From assembly GCA_004293915.1 (NCBI GenBank), contig RDZG01000014.1, positions 1 to 52,166 on the forward strand: a stretch of DNA of 52,166 nt, in the 5' to 3' direction. The notes under the pieces were generated by a model that was not told the DNA's origin, made no database searches, and worked only from the letters and a program-made list of their open reading frames with translations. Of this stretch, positions 10,119-19,715 are shown one piece after another. This DNA is from Bacteroidota bacterium. GTDB lineage: Bacteria; Bacteroidota; Bacteroidia; Cytophagales; UBA9547. The position numbers were made by a program, and so were the translations under genes. Position 1 is the stretch's first letter, and every line of letters starts with the position of its first letter.

Positions 10119-10808
10119 CTATATTCCTGCTATACTATTAATATCTATTTTTACACTTGGACTCATTGTGCTTGAGATGTACAAACTTTTAAAGTATGCA
10201 CCTTTAGCAGATGTTGGTTTCAATTTAGATAAAGTCGACATTACTTCTTGTAAATTGTCGGCAATTTTATCTGGCGAAAAAGATGCCTTACCAATACTTG
10301 TATGAATAATTCCAGTTTTATCTACTTTGAAATCTATTTTACCAGCTTTTACTTCTTTTACTGCCTTTGCAACATCCAAAGTAACTGTTCCCGATTTTGG
10401 ATTTGGCATTAAGTTTCTTGGACCCAATACTTTACCTAACTTACCAACCTTAGCCATTACAGTAGGCATGGTAATAATAACATCCATATCTAACCAGCCA
10501 CCTTCGATTTTAGTTATATACTCATCCAAACCAGCATAGTCTGCACCTGCTTCTAAAGCTTCTTTTACTTTATCAGGTGTGCAAAGTACTAATACTTTCA
10601 ATGTTTTACCTGTACCATGTGGCAAAGCCACAACACCACGAACCATTTGGTCTGATTTTTTTGGATCAACACCCAAACGCACATCTATATCAACAGATGC
10701 ATCAAATTTTGTGGTAGAAATTTCTTTGATAAGTTTTGCAGCGTCTGATAACGAATACTCTTTTTTCGTATCAATTTTTGCTAGGGCTGCTTTGTATTTT
10801 TTTGTCAT
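10119..10808 (-). CDS. rplA: 50S ribosomal protein L1
   Basis: A 229-residue L1, the mobile stalk protein beside the ribosomal E site and, in many bacteria, a translational repressor of its own mRNA. Conserved blocks are seen: [50 protein letters not shown] and the late [20 protein letters not shown]. Length is typical. In nearly all bacteria the partner L11 gene (rplK) lies immediately upstream, but here the next upstream gene is msrA, 154 bases away, so rplA heads the operon and probably has its own promoter. Confidence 0.97.
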   Translation of the reverse strand: MTKKYKAALAKIDTKKEYSLSDAAKLIKEISTTKFDASVDIDVRLGVDPKKSDQMVRGVVALPHGTGKTLKVLVLCTPDKVKEALEAGADYAGLDEYITKIEGGWLDMDVIITMPTVMAKVGKLGKVLGPRNLMPNPKSGTVTLDVAKAVKEVKAGKIDFKVDKTGIIHTSIGKASFSPDKIADNLQEVMSTLSKLKPTSAKGAYFKSLYISSTMSPSVKIDINSIAGI

Positions 10809-10881
10809 AAAATTAATAAAACACTTTCTTGTTAGCGAACTTTTAAACGTTCTCAGACGAATGTTCTGGATAAACGGGACG

Positions 10882-10889
10882 CAAAATTA
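10882..10889 (-). promoter_or_regulatory. Candidate promoter -7 element for rplA-rplJ-rplL-rpoB
   Basis: The minus strand reads TAATTTTG, matching the Bacteroidetes -7 consensus TAnnTTTG, about 75 bases before the rplA start. A clear TTG at the -33 spacing was not found, so this is tentative. The leader between it and rplA (10809-10875) includes a GC-richer patch (around 10850-10880) that could hold an L1-binding structure. Confidence 0.4.
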
Positions 10890-10962
10890 AGAATTGTTTT
10901 CTAATATAAAAATATTTCTTAAAAAATATTTACTTATTCTAGTCTGTTTTTTGAGATAACGG

Positions 10963-11607
10963 CTATTTTTTGAGTTTATCACCAAAAACTTTTTTAAATT
11001 TTTCAACTTTTGGTTTGATTACAAAATAACAATAGGGTTGAGAACCATTTAGATTGTAATAATTTTGGTGGTAATCTTCGGCTTTATAAAAAACCGATGC
11101 TTGAGAAATTTCGGTTACAATTGGTTTGGAAAATGCACCAGAAGCATCTAATTTCTTTTTATAACTTTCAGCAAGTTGTTTTTGCGTTTCGTTGGTATAA
11201 AAAACTACACTTCTATATTGTGTGCCGCTGTCGTTGCCTTGTCGATTCAAGGTAGTTGGGTCGTGAGTTTGCCAAAATATTTCTAATAGTTGTTCAAAAC
11301 TTATTTTTTTTGAATCATAACTAACTTGAATAATTTCGGCATGACCAGAATTCCCTGTACATACTTCTTTATAAGTAGGATTTTTGGTTTGCCCTCCCAT
11401 ATATCCAGATTCTACTTTTTCTACGCCATTGGCTTGTAAAAAAACTGCCTCCACACACCAAAAACATCCAGCTCCAAAATTGGCTATTTCTATATTATCC
11501 ATTTTTATTTTTTTTGTTAATGCGTTTTTATCTTGTCCATATATAATATAAGGTAGCAATATAAAAAAAAGAAATTTGTTTTTAATCATTGACATAAATG
11601 CTAACAA
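10963..11607 (-). CDS. msrA: Peptide-methionine (S)-S-oxide reductase with export signal
   Basis: MsrA reduces methionine-S-sulfoxide in oxidised proteins. The catalytic motif GAGCFWC is present with the reactive Cys at residue 48 counted from the first ATG, followed by the family blocks VESGYMGG, GHAEIIQV, FWQTHDPTT, DSGTQYRSVVFY and YHQNYY. The N-terminus before the enzyme domain is a hydrophobic segment (KNKFLFFILLPYIIYGQ), so the protein is probably exported to the periplasm or anchored. The start could be the ATG at 11607 or the one six codons later at 11589 (MIKNKF), which gives a cleaner signal peptide. It lies between rplA and hisD with no sign of an operon with either. Confidence 0.93.
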   Translation of the reverse strand: MLAFMSMIKNKFLFFILLPYIIYGQDKNALTKKIKMDNIEIANFGAGCFWCVEAVFLQANGVEKVESGYMGGQTKNPTYKEVCTGNSGHAEIIQVSYDSKKISFEQLLEIFWQTHDPTTLNRQGNDSGTQYRSVVFYTNETQKQLAESYKKKLDASGAFSKPIVTEISQASVFYKAEDYHQNYYNLNGSQPYCYFVIKPKVEKFKKVFGDKLKK

Positions 11608-11723
11608 ACATTATACTTATTGGCATAATACATTTTTATTATACAAAAAGTTACAAGTTTTACGTATTCATTGGCTTTTTGTGGGCAAAATATAATTAAC
11701 GAAATTTAATTTAAAATAAATTT

Positions 11724-13010
11724 TTACATCATCAATTCTTTCAATCTTACAGAAATTGCATTTTTGTGTGCAAAAAGCATTTCGGCTTCTGCCATTTTTT
11801 CAATTGTTGGACCTAAGTTTAAAATACCCTCTTTTGTAATGTTTTGATAGGTTATTTTTTTGTAAAAACTATCGAGCGAAACTCCGCTATATGCTGTGGC
11901 ATAGCCATTTGTGGGCAAAGTATGGTTAGTTCCAGAGGCATAATCGCCAGCTGCTTCAGGTGTAAAATGTCCTAAAAATACCGAACCTGCATTGATGATT
12001 TTATCGCCAATTTCTTCAGCATTTTTTGTTGAAATTATTAAATGCTCGGCAGCATATTGATTAATTAAATCAATCATTTCGGATTCAGAATTGAGCAAAA
12101 TTGCTTTGCTATTTTCGAGTGCTGCACTAGCAAAAGCCTCACGAGGAAGCTCTTTTAATTGTTTAGCAACTTCGGTTTGAACATCCTTTAAAATATTTTC
12201 GTTTGTGCTAACCAACAAAACCTGACTATCGGCACCATGTTCTGCTTGCGAAAGCAAATCGGAAGCCACAAAAACAGGATTTGCAGTTTCGTCAGCCATT
12301 ATAGCTACTTCCGAAGGACCCGCAGGCATATCAATTGCAACTCCTTCTTTATTAACTAATTGTTTTGCAACGGTAACATACTGATTTCCTGGTCCAAAGA
12401 TTTTGAAAACTTTAGGAACTGTTTCTGTACCGTAAGCCATAGCGGCAATTGCTTGGCTGCCGCCAATCTTAAATATTTTTTTAACTCCACACAAATTTGC
12501 GGTATATAATATGGCAGGATGGATTTCACCATTTGCATTTGGAGGCGAACAAAGTATAATCTCTTCGCATCCAGCTAGTTGAGCAGGAATTGCTAACATC
12601 AAAATAGTAGAAAAAAGCGGTGCAGTGCCGCCTGGAATATAAATGCCAACTTTTTGAATTCCAACTGATTTTCGCCAACAAGTTACACCTTTAGTGGTTT
12701 CTATTTTTATAATTTCGGATTTTTGAGCTGAATGAAAAAGTTTTATATTTTGATAAGCTATTGCAATAGCCGATTTTAAATCATCTGAAATGACATTTTT
12801 AGCCTTTTCTATTTCAGAAATCGAAACTTCAAATTGTTTCAAATCCGCTTTATCAAATTGTAACGAAAATTCTTTTAGGGCTTTATCTCCTTCATTTTTA
12901 ACTTTTTGTAAAACTGGAGCAACTATTTTTTCGAGTTCTGCCATGCTTTTTACTGGTCTTTTCAAAATTTCAGACCAAGTCGAACGTAAAGGGTTTTTGA
13001 TAAATTGCAT
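11724..13010 (-). CDS. hisD: Histidinol dehydrogenase
   Basis: A 428-residue full-length enzyme that performs the last two steps of histidine synthesis, oxidising histidinol to histidine with two NAD+. Signature regions are intact: VGIYIPGGTAPLFSTILMLA, KIGGSQAIAAMAYGT, IFGPGNQYV, DMPAGPSEVAI, DLLSQAEHGADSQ, AAEHLII and GDYASGTNHTLPT, which include the zinc-binding and general-base residues. No other his genes are adjacent. If the kynureninase frame is followed through its frameshift, that gene ends only 21 bases before this start, so the two may be co-transcribed. No lesion is seen here. Confidence 0.97.
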   Translation of the reverse strand: MQFIKNPLRSTWSEILKRPVKSMAELEKIVAPVLQKVKNEGDKALKEFSLQFDKADLKQFEVSISEIEKAKNVISDDLKSAIAIAYQNIKLFHSAQKSEIIKIETTKGVTCWRKSVGIQKVGIYIPGGTAPLFSTILMLAIPAQLAGCEEIILCSPPNANGEIHPAILYTANLCGVKKIFKIGGSQAIAAMAYGTETVPKVFKIFGPGNQYVTVAKQLVNKEGVAIDMPAGPSEVAIMADETANPVFVASDLLSQAEHGADSQVLLVSTNENILKDVQTEVAKQLKELPREAFASAALENSKAILLNSESEMIDLINQYAAEHLIISTKNAEEIGDKIINAGSVFLGHFTPEAAGDYASGTNHTLPTNGYATAYSGVSLDSFYKKITYQNITKEGILNLGPTIEKMAEAEMLFAHKNAISVRLKELMM

Positions 13011-13031
13011 TATTTATTATTTACTGTTTTC

Positions 13032-14268
13032 TTAAAAATTGCTTTTGGAATAAAACTGTTCAAAAATAATTAAAAATTCAGCAATTTCTTCAAAAGTATT
13101 ATAAAGTGGTACAGGTGCCATCCGAATTACATTTGGATTTCGCCAATCGACAACGATATAAGTCTTTTCCGTTTTCGTTTATCAATATCGAAAGTTGGCA
13201 TCCATGTTCATTTTCTGCTTTTGGGGTAATAATTTCAATTTTTAAATTGTATTTGAGAATAATTTTTTCTAAACCATTTCTAAGTTCTAAATGTAGTTTT
13301 TTGCTTTGTTCAACAAGTTTTTCTATACCAATCTCATCAAAAATAGCTAAAGAAGCCGCATGAGCTGCCATGCTCAAAATGGGTGCATTACTCAATTGCC
13401 AAGCAGCAGCTCCATGCATGGGTTTAAACACATTTCCCATCAAAAAACGCTCTTTTTCGTCATGTCCCCACCAGCCTTCAAACCGTTTTATTTCATAATT
13501 ATTAAAATATTTTTTATTTATATATACACCAGAAACTCCACCTGGACCAGAATTCAAATATTTATAACTACACCAAGTGGCAAAATCTATTGGATATTGT
13601 TTAAAATCTAACGAAATATTACCTATGGCATGAGCCAAATCTAAACCTACTTTAATATCATATTTTTGTGCAACTTCGGTTATCTTTTTTAGCTCAAATG
13701 CCTGTCCTGTGTAGTAGTTTACGGCTCCTAGAAGGATTAAATTTAATTCATTTTTGTATTGCTCAATAGTAGATATTATTACATCGGTTGTAAGACAAAT
13801 TCTGTCATATTCTGGTTTAATTTCTACTATTGCATCATTCGGATTATAACCATGAAATTTGGCTTGTGAAGCAACAATATATTGGTCAGATGGAAAGGCA
13901 TTTTGCTCGATTAAAATCTTATATTTGGTTGGTTGTGGATTGTAAAATGACACCATTAATAGGTGTAAATTAACTGATAATGAGTTCATTGCAACAACCT
14001 CATTTTCCTCAGCACCAATTAAATTTGCTAAAGATTTAGAAAAAGTTTTATGATAATCAACCCAAGGTTTTTGGGCTTCAAAATGTCCTTCAACACCCAA
14101 ATTTGCCCAATCATTTAGCTCTTGTAAAATATATGAATCAGTAGCTTTAGGTTTTAACCCAAGCGAATTTCCACAGAAATAAATCAATTCTTTTCCATTT
14201 TTATTTTTTGGAATACAAAATTTATCTCGAAATGGTATTATTTCATTATTAAATTCTATTTTATTCAT
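13032..14268 (-). pseudogene. kynU: Kynureninase, frameshifted by an apparent internal deletion
   Basis: A PLP-dependent kynureninase (kynurenine to anthranilate, or 3-hydroxykynurenine to 3-hydroxyanthranilate, as in NAD synthesis). The N-terminal YFCGNSLGL, the GVEGHFEAQKPW segment, the lysine Schiff-base motif SYKYLNSGPGG (Lys236) and RFEGWWGHD are intact. The reading frame from 14268 stops at 13099 after an unrelated tail (RCRLAKSKCNSDGTCTTL). The expected C-terminus is in the next frame: VVDWRNPNVIRMAPVPLYN and onwards, ending at 13032. Between KDLY and VVDWR about eight to nine family residues (the '..L...G' stretch) are missing near 13150-13160. The local sequence is compatible with loss between short ATCGT-like repeats. 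The truncated protein would lack a conserved substrate/cofactor-binding segment. Confidence 0.8.
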
Positions 14269-14357
14269 TTTTAATACTTTTTAATATAAAAACCATAAAA
14301 TATTGGTTACTTTTTCTTACATTTATGGAATATAATTACATTATATAAAACCACAGT

Positions 14358-14525
14358 ATGAAAACCTTGATGCAAGATACAAACGGAAAGTTTCTTTTGA
14401 AGATTTTTTTATTATTCGGTGTTTTAACACTTGGTCTAATAAATAAAAATCTTGAATTAGACGATAAACTATTAACCCAATATTCAGGAAAATTATTTTT
14501 AAATTCTTCTGTTTTGGCAGATTAG
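14358..14525 (+). CDS. Possible small membrane protein (55 residues)
   Basis: A short reading frame in the 307-base gap between kynU and lolD. It would encode a 55-residue protein with one hydrophobic segment ([14 protein letters not shown], about residues 15-28) and a polar C-terminal half. There is no clear ribosome-binding site or recognised family, and AT-rich DNA produces such frames by chance. The absence of any other feature in this gap and the membrane-segment pattern are the only support. Confidence 0.3.
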   Translation: MKTLMQDTNGKFLLKIFLLFGVLTLGLINKNLELDDKLLTQYSGKLFLNSSVLAD

Positions 14526-14575
14526 TATATTTTTATTGGAACATTTTTATATTTTTACATCGTAAATTTCATAAA

Positions 14576-15232
14576 ATGCTCCAAGCAACAGGATTAGAAA
14601 AATCATATGGTAAGCTAAAAGTGCTAAATGGCGTTGATATTTCTATTCAAAAAGGCGAAATGGTTGCAATCACCGGACCATCTGGCGCTGGAAAAAGCAC
14701 ATTACTACAAATTTTAGGAACATTAGACTTGCCTGATACAGGAAATTTTACGTTAGATAATGTAAATGTAACCGAATTAGGAGCAAAAAAACTAGCTGCT
14801 TTTAGAAACAAAAACATTGGTTTTGTATTTCAATTTCATAATTTATTGCCAGAATTTACCGCTTTAGAAAATATTTGTATTCCAGCTTTTATTGCAGGAA
14901 CAGATGAAAAATTAGCAAAAAAAAATGCCGAAGAATTATTGAAATTGTTAGGAATTGCTGAACGAGCAAATCATAAACCATCTGAACTTTCGGGTGGCGA
15001 ACAACAGCGAGTTGCGGTGGCAAGAGCCTTAATGAATAATCCAAAAATAATTTTTGCTGATGAGCCAAGTGGCAATTTAGACTCTAAAAATGCCGAAGAA
15101 TTGCATCAACTTTTTGTGAAATTAAAAACCGAACGTCAACAAACATTTGTAATTGTAACACACAATGAGCAACTTGCAGCCATGGCAGATCGTTGGCTTA
15201 CAATGAAAGATGGACAACTAGCAAAAAATTGA
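14576..15232 (+). CDS. lolD: Lipoprotein-releasing/MacB-type ABC transporter ATPase
   Basis: A 218-residue ABC ATPase of the LolD/MacB group. Walker [10 protein letters not shown] lies at residues 34-42, the signature LSGGE at 138-142, Walker B with Asp162-Glu163 ([11 protein letters not shown]), and the H-loop near VTHNE. LolD energises extraction of outer-membrane lipoproteins together with LolC/E membrane subunits, which are not in this window; Bacteroidetes often encode lolD apart from its partners. The start at 14576 ([12 protein letters not shown]) fits the family. The stop overlaps the start of the downstream phosphatidylserine synthase gene (TTGA), indicating translational coupling. 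Confidence 0.88.
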   Translation: MLQATGLEKSYGKLKVLNGVDISIQKGEMVAITGPSGAGKSTLLQILGTLDLPDTGNFTLDNVNVTELGAKKLAAFRNKNIGFVFQFHNLLPEFTALENICIPAFIAGTDEKLAKKNAEELLKLLGIAERANHKPSELSGGEQQRVAVARALMNNPKIIFADEPSGNLDSKNAEELHQLFVKLKTERQQTFVIVTHNEQLAAMADRWLTMKDGQLAKN

Positions 15233-15924
15233 AAACTATAATCAGAAATATTCCTAATTTTCTTACCTGTTGCAATATCATTTGTGGCTTTTTTGCCATT
15301 ATTGCAGTTTTAAAAGGACATTATATTATAGCATCCTATTGGGTCTATGCTGGTGCAGGTTTTGATTTTTTCGATGGACTAGCAGCCCGATTATTAAAAG
15401 CACACTCAAACATTGGTAAAGACCTTGATTCTCTGGCAGATATGGTAACTTTTGGACTTGTACCAGGTTTTGTGGTTTATAAATTAATTGGTTTTAGTAA
15501 CAACGAATATTTGCCATATATTGGCGTATTAATTCCTGTCTTTTCGGCTTGGCGATTGGCAAAATTCAACAATGATACTCGGCAATCTGTAGATTTTTTA
15601 GGACTTCCAACACCTGCAAATGCTATTTTCTTTGTTTCTTTAATTCATATAATTTTAAATGCCGAAAGTTTAGCTTTTTTAAATTTAGATTCAATTTTTA
15701 TCTTAATTCCGATAGTAATTGCATTTTGTCTTTTGATGGTTTCCGACATTAAATTGTTTTCTTTAAAAATAAAATCACTCAATTTTAAGGCTAATTTATT
15801 TCAATTTATACTCATAATAAGTTCTGTAATACTTTTTTCAATATTATTATTTGCCTCATTACCAATAATTGTAATTTTATATATAATTTTGTCGCTCATA
15901 AAAAATACAATAAAAATCCAATGA
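15229..15924 (+). CDS. pssA: CDP-diacylglycerol-serine O-phosphatidyltransferase
   Basis: An inner-membrane CDP-alcohol phosphatidyltransferase that makes phosphatidylserine, precursor of phosphatidylethanolamine. The family signature DGxxARx8GxxxDxxxD is complete ([20 protein letters not shown] followed by LAD), and about seven hydrophobic segments are visible. An ATG at 15193 is in frame, but it lies inside lolD and its first twelve codons read through the lolD C-terminus. The TTG at 15229 begins at the normal family start ([16 protein letters not shown]) and overlaps the lolD stop as TTGA, so I use it. The stop overlaps the purS start (ATGA). LolD, PssA and PurS thus form a coupled trio. 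Confidence 0.9.
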   Translation: MKTIIRNIPNFLTCCNIICGFFAIIAVLKGHYIIASYWVYAGAGFDFFDGLAARLLKAHSNIGKDLDSLADMVTFGLVPGFVVYKLIGFSNNEYLPYIGVLIPVFSAWRLAKFNNDTRQSVDFLGLPTPANAIFFVSLIHIILNAESLAFLNLDSIFILIPIVIAFCLLMVSDIKLFSLKIKSLNFKANLFQFILIISSVILFSILLFASLPIIVILYIILSLIKNTIKIQ

Positions 15925-16172
15925 ACTTCAGAGCCGAAATAGATGTGATGCCACTTAAAGAAATTCTTGACCCTCAAGGAAAAGCAGTAAAACTTGGGCT
16001 TACAAATTTAGGCATTTCTAATGTGGCTGATGTTAGAATTGGAAAACATATAACACTTGAATTATCAGCTGATTCTCAGGCAGATGCAGAAGCAAAAACA
16101 GATGCGGCTTGCAAAAAATTATTAGCAAATGTAATAATGGAAGGTTACAAATTTTCGGTTACAAGTATTTAA
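15921..16172 (+). CDS. purS: Phosphoribosylformylglycinamidine synthase subunit PurS
   Basis: An 83-residue PurS, the small structural subunit that joins PurL and PurQ in the FGAM synthetase complex of purine synthesis. The sequence opens with AEIDVMPLKEILDPQGKAV and contains VADVRIGKHITLEL, both hallmarks, and ends with an MEGYKF strand. Length is normal. The ATG overlaps the pssA stop (ATGA). PurL and PurQ are not in this window. Placement after a phospholipid gene is unusual functionally but common for small Bacteroidetes operons. Confidence 0.93.
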   Translation: MNFRAEIDVMPLKEILDPQGKAVKLGLTNLGISNVADVRIGKHITLELSADSQADAEAKTDAACKKLLANVIMEGYKFSVTSI

Positions 16173-16289
16173 ACAATAACTGATAACAATTTACCTTTTG
16201 CTTCGTTATATTAAAAGTCAAAATCTAAATATAGTTTTATAGAAAACACCTATACAATAAAAAAGCCTTTGTATTTTCCTATTTCTAAA

Positions 16290-19200
16290 ATGAGAACAAG
16301 CTTAATGTTGTTGGTATGTTTTTTATTTTTTGGTGCTTCGGCACAATACAAACCAAATTCTGTTTTCAAAAATGGTGCGTTTTATAAATTAGGCATTTCG
16401 CAAACTGGCGTTTATAAAATTGATTATGATTTTTTAAAGAATAATGGACTAGCTCCTGAAAATATAAACCCAAATAAACTTAAAATTTTTGGAAATGGAT
16501 ATGGAATGTTGCCTCAAGCAAATGCCATTTTTCGTTTTGACGATGTAGAAGAAAACGCCATAAAAGTTGTAGGAGGCGGAGACAATGCTTTTAATGTTGG
16601 CGATTATGTCCTTTTTTATGCACAAGGTCCACATTCGTGGCAATATAATGCAACAAGCAATGCATTTCTACACACTTATAATATATACGCAGACAAAACT
16701 TTTTACTTTTTACAAACAGATAGCCAAAACGATGGTTTGCAAATTCAAACTCAGCCAATTGAAGCTTTAAATAATCCAGTTTTGGTAAATAATTATAACG
16801 ATAAAAAATTTATAGAAACAGATGTTACCAATTTGCAAAAATCGGGCAGACTATGGTTTGGCGATGATTTTGACAAAACACTAAATCGTTCATATTCATT
16901 TGATTTTTCGGGTATTGTAGCTGATAGCCGTGTTTTGTTTCGTTCGTTTTTTGCATCAAAATCGAGCAGACCAGAAGTTTCGCCAAGTTTAGGTATTTCT
17001 TTAAATGGCAATGTTTTAGGAACTACAAATTTTGCTGCAGGTTCGGATTTTGTAATTGCCAATGGCTATCAAATAAATTATGACATAAATTCAAGCTCTT
17101 TCCAAAACAATGGAGCTATAAATATTAACCTAACTTACAATAAATCAGGCGATAACGATGCTGTTGGCTATTTAGACTATTTAGAAATAAATGCAATAAG
17201 AAACTTAAATTTAATTTCAAATGAATTGATTTTCTCTAATATAGCTTCTAAAAACAATATTGCGACAACTTTTTCGCTTTCAAATGCTGGAGCCGAAACC
17301 GAAATTTGGGATATTACTCAAAATACAAAAGCAAAAAAAGTAACAGGCTCATTATCAGGCTCTACTTATCAATTCACAACTTCAACTTTAGGAATGATAA
17401 AAGAATTTGTTGCCATAAATCCATCGGCAATTTCGCAACGTCCAAGTTTTGAAGGCAAAGTTTCAAATCAAGATATTCATGGGTCTTCAACTCCAAAATT
17501 AGTAATTGTTACGCACAAAAATTTTATTTCAGAAGCCAACCGATTAGCAGAATTTAAAAACAAAATTGGTATTTCCACCTTGGTTTTGGATGTAGAGCAA
17601 ATTTATACCGAATTTTCATCTGGTGCTCAAGACATTACAGCCATAAGAGACATGGCTCGGATGTTTTACAAACGTGGCGGACTGGAAAATATAATGCTTT
17701 TTGGCTCGTGTTCGTACGATTATAAAAACAGAATTCAACCAAACACAAATTTTGTACCTGTTTACGAAGCAAGAGAATCTTTTAATCGGATAAACTCCTA
17801 TTGTTCAGACGATTACTTTGCCATGTTAGACGATAAATTTGGCGAATGGGTTGAAGGAAATGTACAAGATTCGATGCAAATTGGCGTAGGTCGTTTGCCA
17901 GTTCGAACCACAGACGAAGCCAAAATTGTGGTAGATAAAATTATAAATTACAGCTCAAATCCAAATGCATTAGGAAAATGGCGAAACAAAACCTGTTTAA
18001 CAGCCGATAATGGCGATGGTGCAACACATCTTGGCGATGCGGAATATATGGCTCAATTGATAGATGCTAACGATAAAGCACAGAATATCAACAAGATATA
18101 TATAGATGCATATCCTATAAAACCAACTGCGGCAGGAAATTTATCGCCACAAGCAACCCAATCGCTCAGAAACAATATCGACTTAGGAAGTTTGATTATT
18201 AACTATTCTGGACATGGTGGACCAGAACAATTGGCACAAGAAAAATTAATCACTGTAAATGATATTAATGGATATAAAAATTTCGATAAATTAAGTTTTT
18301 ATGTTACTGCCACTTGTGATTTTGGCTTGTATGACGACCCAAATAGAAGTTCGGGTGCAATGCGATTATTAACAGCAAAAGGCGGTGGAATTGGCACTTT
18401 CACAGCATCTAGAGAGGTTTTTCAATCATCAAACAGGGCTATAAATGGTAATTTTTATAAATTTGTTTTTGATAAAGAAAGTAATGGAAAAATGCCTGAT
18501 TTGGGACACGTTTTTAAAAATGCAAAAAATGCAAGTATTATAAATGTGCAAAACAGAAGCTATACCATGTTTGCAGATCCATCTTTGGTTTTGGCTTATC
18601 CTAAACACAATGTTAAAATTACTAAAATAAATGGCAATGCAGTTGGAGTTGATACCATAAAAGCACTTGCTAAACTCGAAGTAGAAGGCAATGTGTTAGA
18701 CCAATCCACTAACGCATTACTCACAAATTTTAATGGAGTAGTTACTTTAGATTTATTTGATAAAGCAAACATTATCAATACGTTAGGACAATCTGGAGAC
18801 CCCAAAATTGCATTTTCATTGATGGACAATACCATACAATCTGCACAAGCATCAGTAAAAAACGGAACGTTTAAATTTACTTTTGTTGTACCAAAAGATT
18901 TGAATTATAAATTTGATAAAGGTAAATTTAGTTTTTATGCCTTTGATAAAAAAACAGTTTCGGATGGGGCAGGTTATAATGACGATGTAATTATTGGCGG
19001 CACAAATCCGAATGCACCCGAAGATAATACACCTCCTGAAATAACGCTTTTTATGGAAGATTCCACCTTTCGACCAAACGGATTGACAAGTTCTAAACCA
19101 CTTTTGCTCGTAAAACTTTTTGATGAAAACGGAATCAATATTGCTCGTTCGGGAATTGGACACGAGATCACAGGTGTAGTTGATAGAAAAGAAAACGACA

Positions 19201-19685
19201 TCATAATATTAAACGAAAATTACATTTCAGAAGTAGATGATTATAAGCGAGGAAGAGTAAGTTATCGACTTGATTCTTTGGCAGATGGCGAACATAAAAT
19301 TACGGTTACAGCTTGGGATACGTATAATAATTCGAGCCAAAAATCGCTTGATTTTATTGTAGCATCAAGCAACAAACTTGCTATAAATCAGATGTTTAAT
19401 TACCCAAATCCTGCAAATGAATATACCAATTTCACAATTGGGCATAATCGCATTGGCGAAGAAATAGAAATGATTTTACAGATTTTCGACCAAAGTGGCA
19501 ATTTTATTAAAGACTTTAAAGAAGATATTGATTTAAAAACAGCATCGCTCACCATGCGATGGGACATAAAAGAATCAGCAAGATACAATATTAGTGATGG
19601 TATTTACGTTTATAGATGCACAATCCGTTCGAAATCGGACAATTCTGTGGCTCAAAGTTTTCAAAAATTAGTTATTATTAGATAA
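16290..19685 (+). CDS. porU: Type IX secretion system sortase PorU
   Basis: A 1131-residue gingipain-like C25 peptidase that removes the C-terminal secretion domain of type IX cargo on the cell surface and transfers cargo to anionic lipopolysaccharide. The catalytic pair is visible: His642 in NYSGHGG and Cys676 in TATCDFG, counted from the ATG at 16290. That ATG is preferred because it starts a clean signal peptide (MRTSLMLLVCFLFFGASA-Q); an in-frame ATG at 16269 would add seven residues. An N-terminal domain of about 400 residues precedes the peptidase, and the end has a FNYPNPANEYTNFTIGH and GIYVYRC pattern typical of a type IX C-terminal domain. porV follows after 30 bases, the standard gene pair. 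Confidence 0.95.
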   Translation: MRTSLMLLVCFLFFGASAQYKPNSVFKNGAFYKLGISQTGVYKIDYDFLKNNGLAPENINPNKLKIFGNGYGMLPQANAIFRFDDVEENAIKVVGGGDNAFNVGDYVLFYAQGPHSWQYNATSNAFLHTYNIYADKTFYFLQTDSQNDGLQIQTQPIEALNNPVLVNNYNDKKFIETDVTNLQKSGRLWFGDDFDKTLNRSYSFDFSGIVADSRVLFRSFFASKSSRPEVSPSLGISLNGNVLGTTNFAAGSDFVIANGYQINYDINSSSFQNNGAININLTYNKSGDNDAVGYLDYLEINAIRNLNLISNELIFSNIASKNNIATTFSLSNAGAETEIWDITQNTKAKKVTGSLSGSTYQFTTSTLGMIKEFVAINPSAISQRPSFEGKVSNQDIHGSSTPKLVIVTHKNFISEANRLAEFKNKIGISTLVLDVEQIYTEFSSGAQDITAIRDMARMFYKRGGLENIMLFGSCSYDYKNRIQPNTNFVPVYEARESFNRINSYCSDDYFAMLDDKFGEWVEGNVQDSMQIGVGRLPVRTTDEAKIVVDKIINYSSNPNALGKWRNKTCLTADNGDGATHLGDAEYMAQLIDANDKAQNINKIYIDAYPIKPTAAGNLSPQATQSLRNNIDLGSLIINYSGHGGPEQLAQEKLITVNDINGYKNFDKLSFYVTATCDFGLYDDPNRSSGAMRLLTAKGGGIGTFTASREVFQSSNRAINGNFYKFVFDKESNGKMPDLGHVFKNAKNASIINVQNRSYTMFADPSLVLAYPKHNVKITKINGNAVGVDTIKALAKLEVEGNVLDQSTNALLTNFNGVVTLDLFDKANIINTLGQSGDPKIAFSLMDNTIQSAQASVKNGTFKFTFVVPKDLNYKFDKGKFSFYAFDKKTVSDGAGYNDDVIIGGTNPNAPEDNTPPEITLFMEDSTFRPNGLTSSKPLLLVKLFDENGINIARSGIGHEITGVVDRKENDIIILNENYISEVDDYKRGRVSYRLDSLADGEHKITVTAWDTYNNSSQKSLDFIVASSNKLAINQMFNYPNPANEYTNFTIGHNRIGEEIEMILQIFDQSGNFIKDFKEDIDLKTASLTMRWDIKESARYNISDGIYVYRCTIRSKSDNSVAQSFQKLVIIR

Positions 19686-19715
19686 AAATCCGTTGTTTTG
19701 CATAATTATAGAAAA

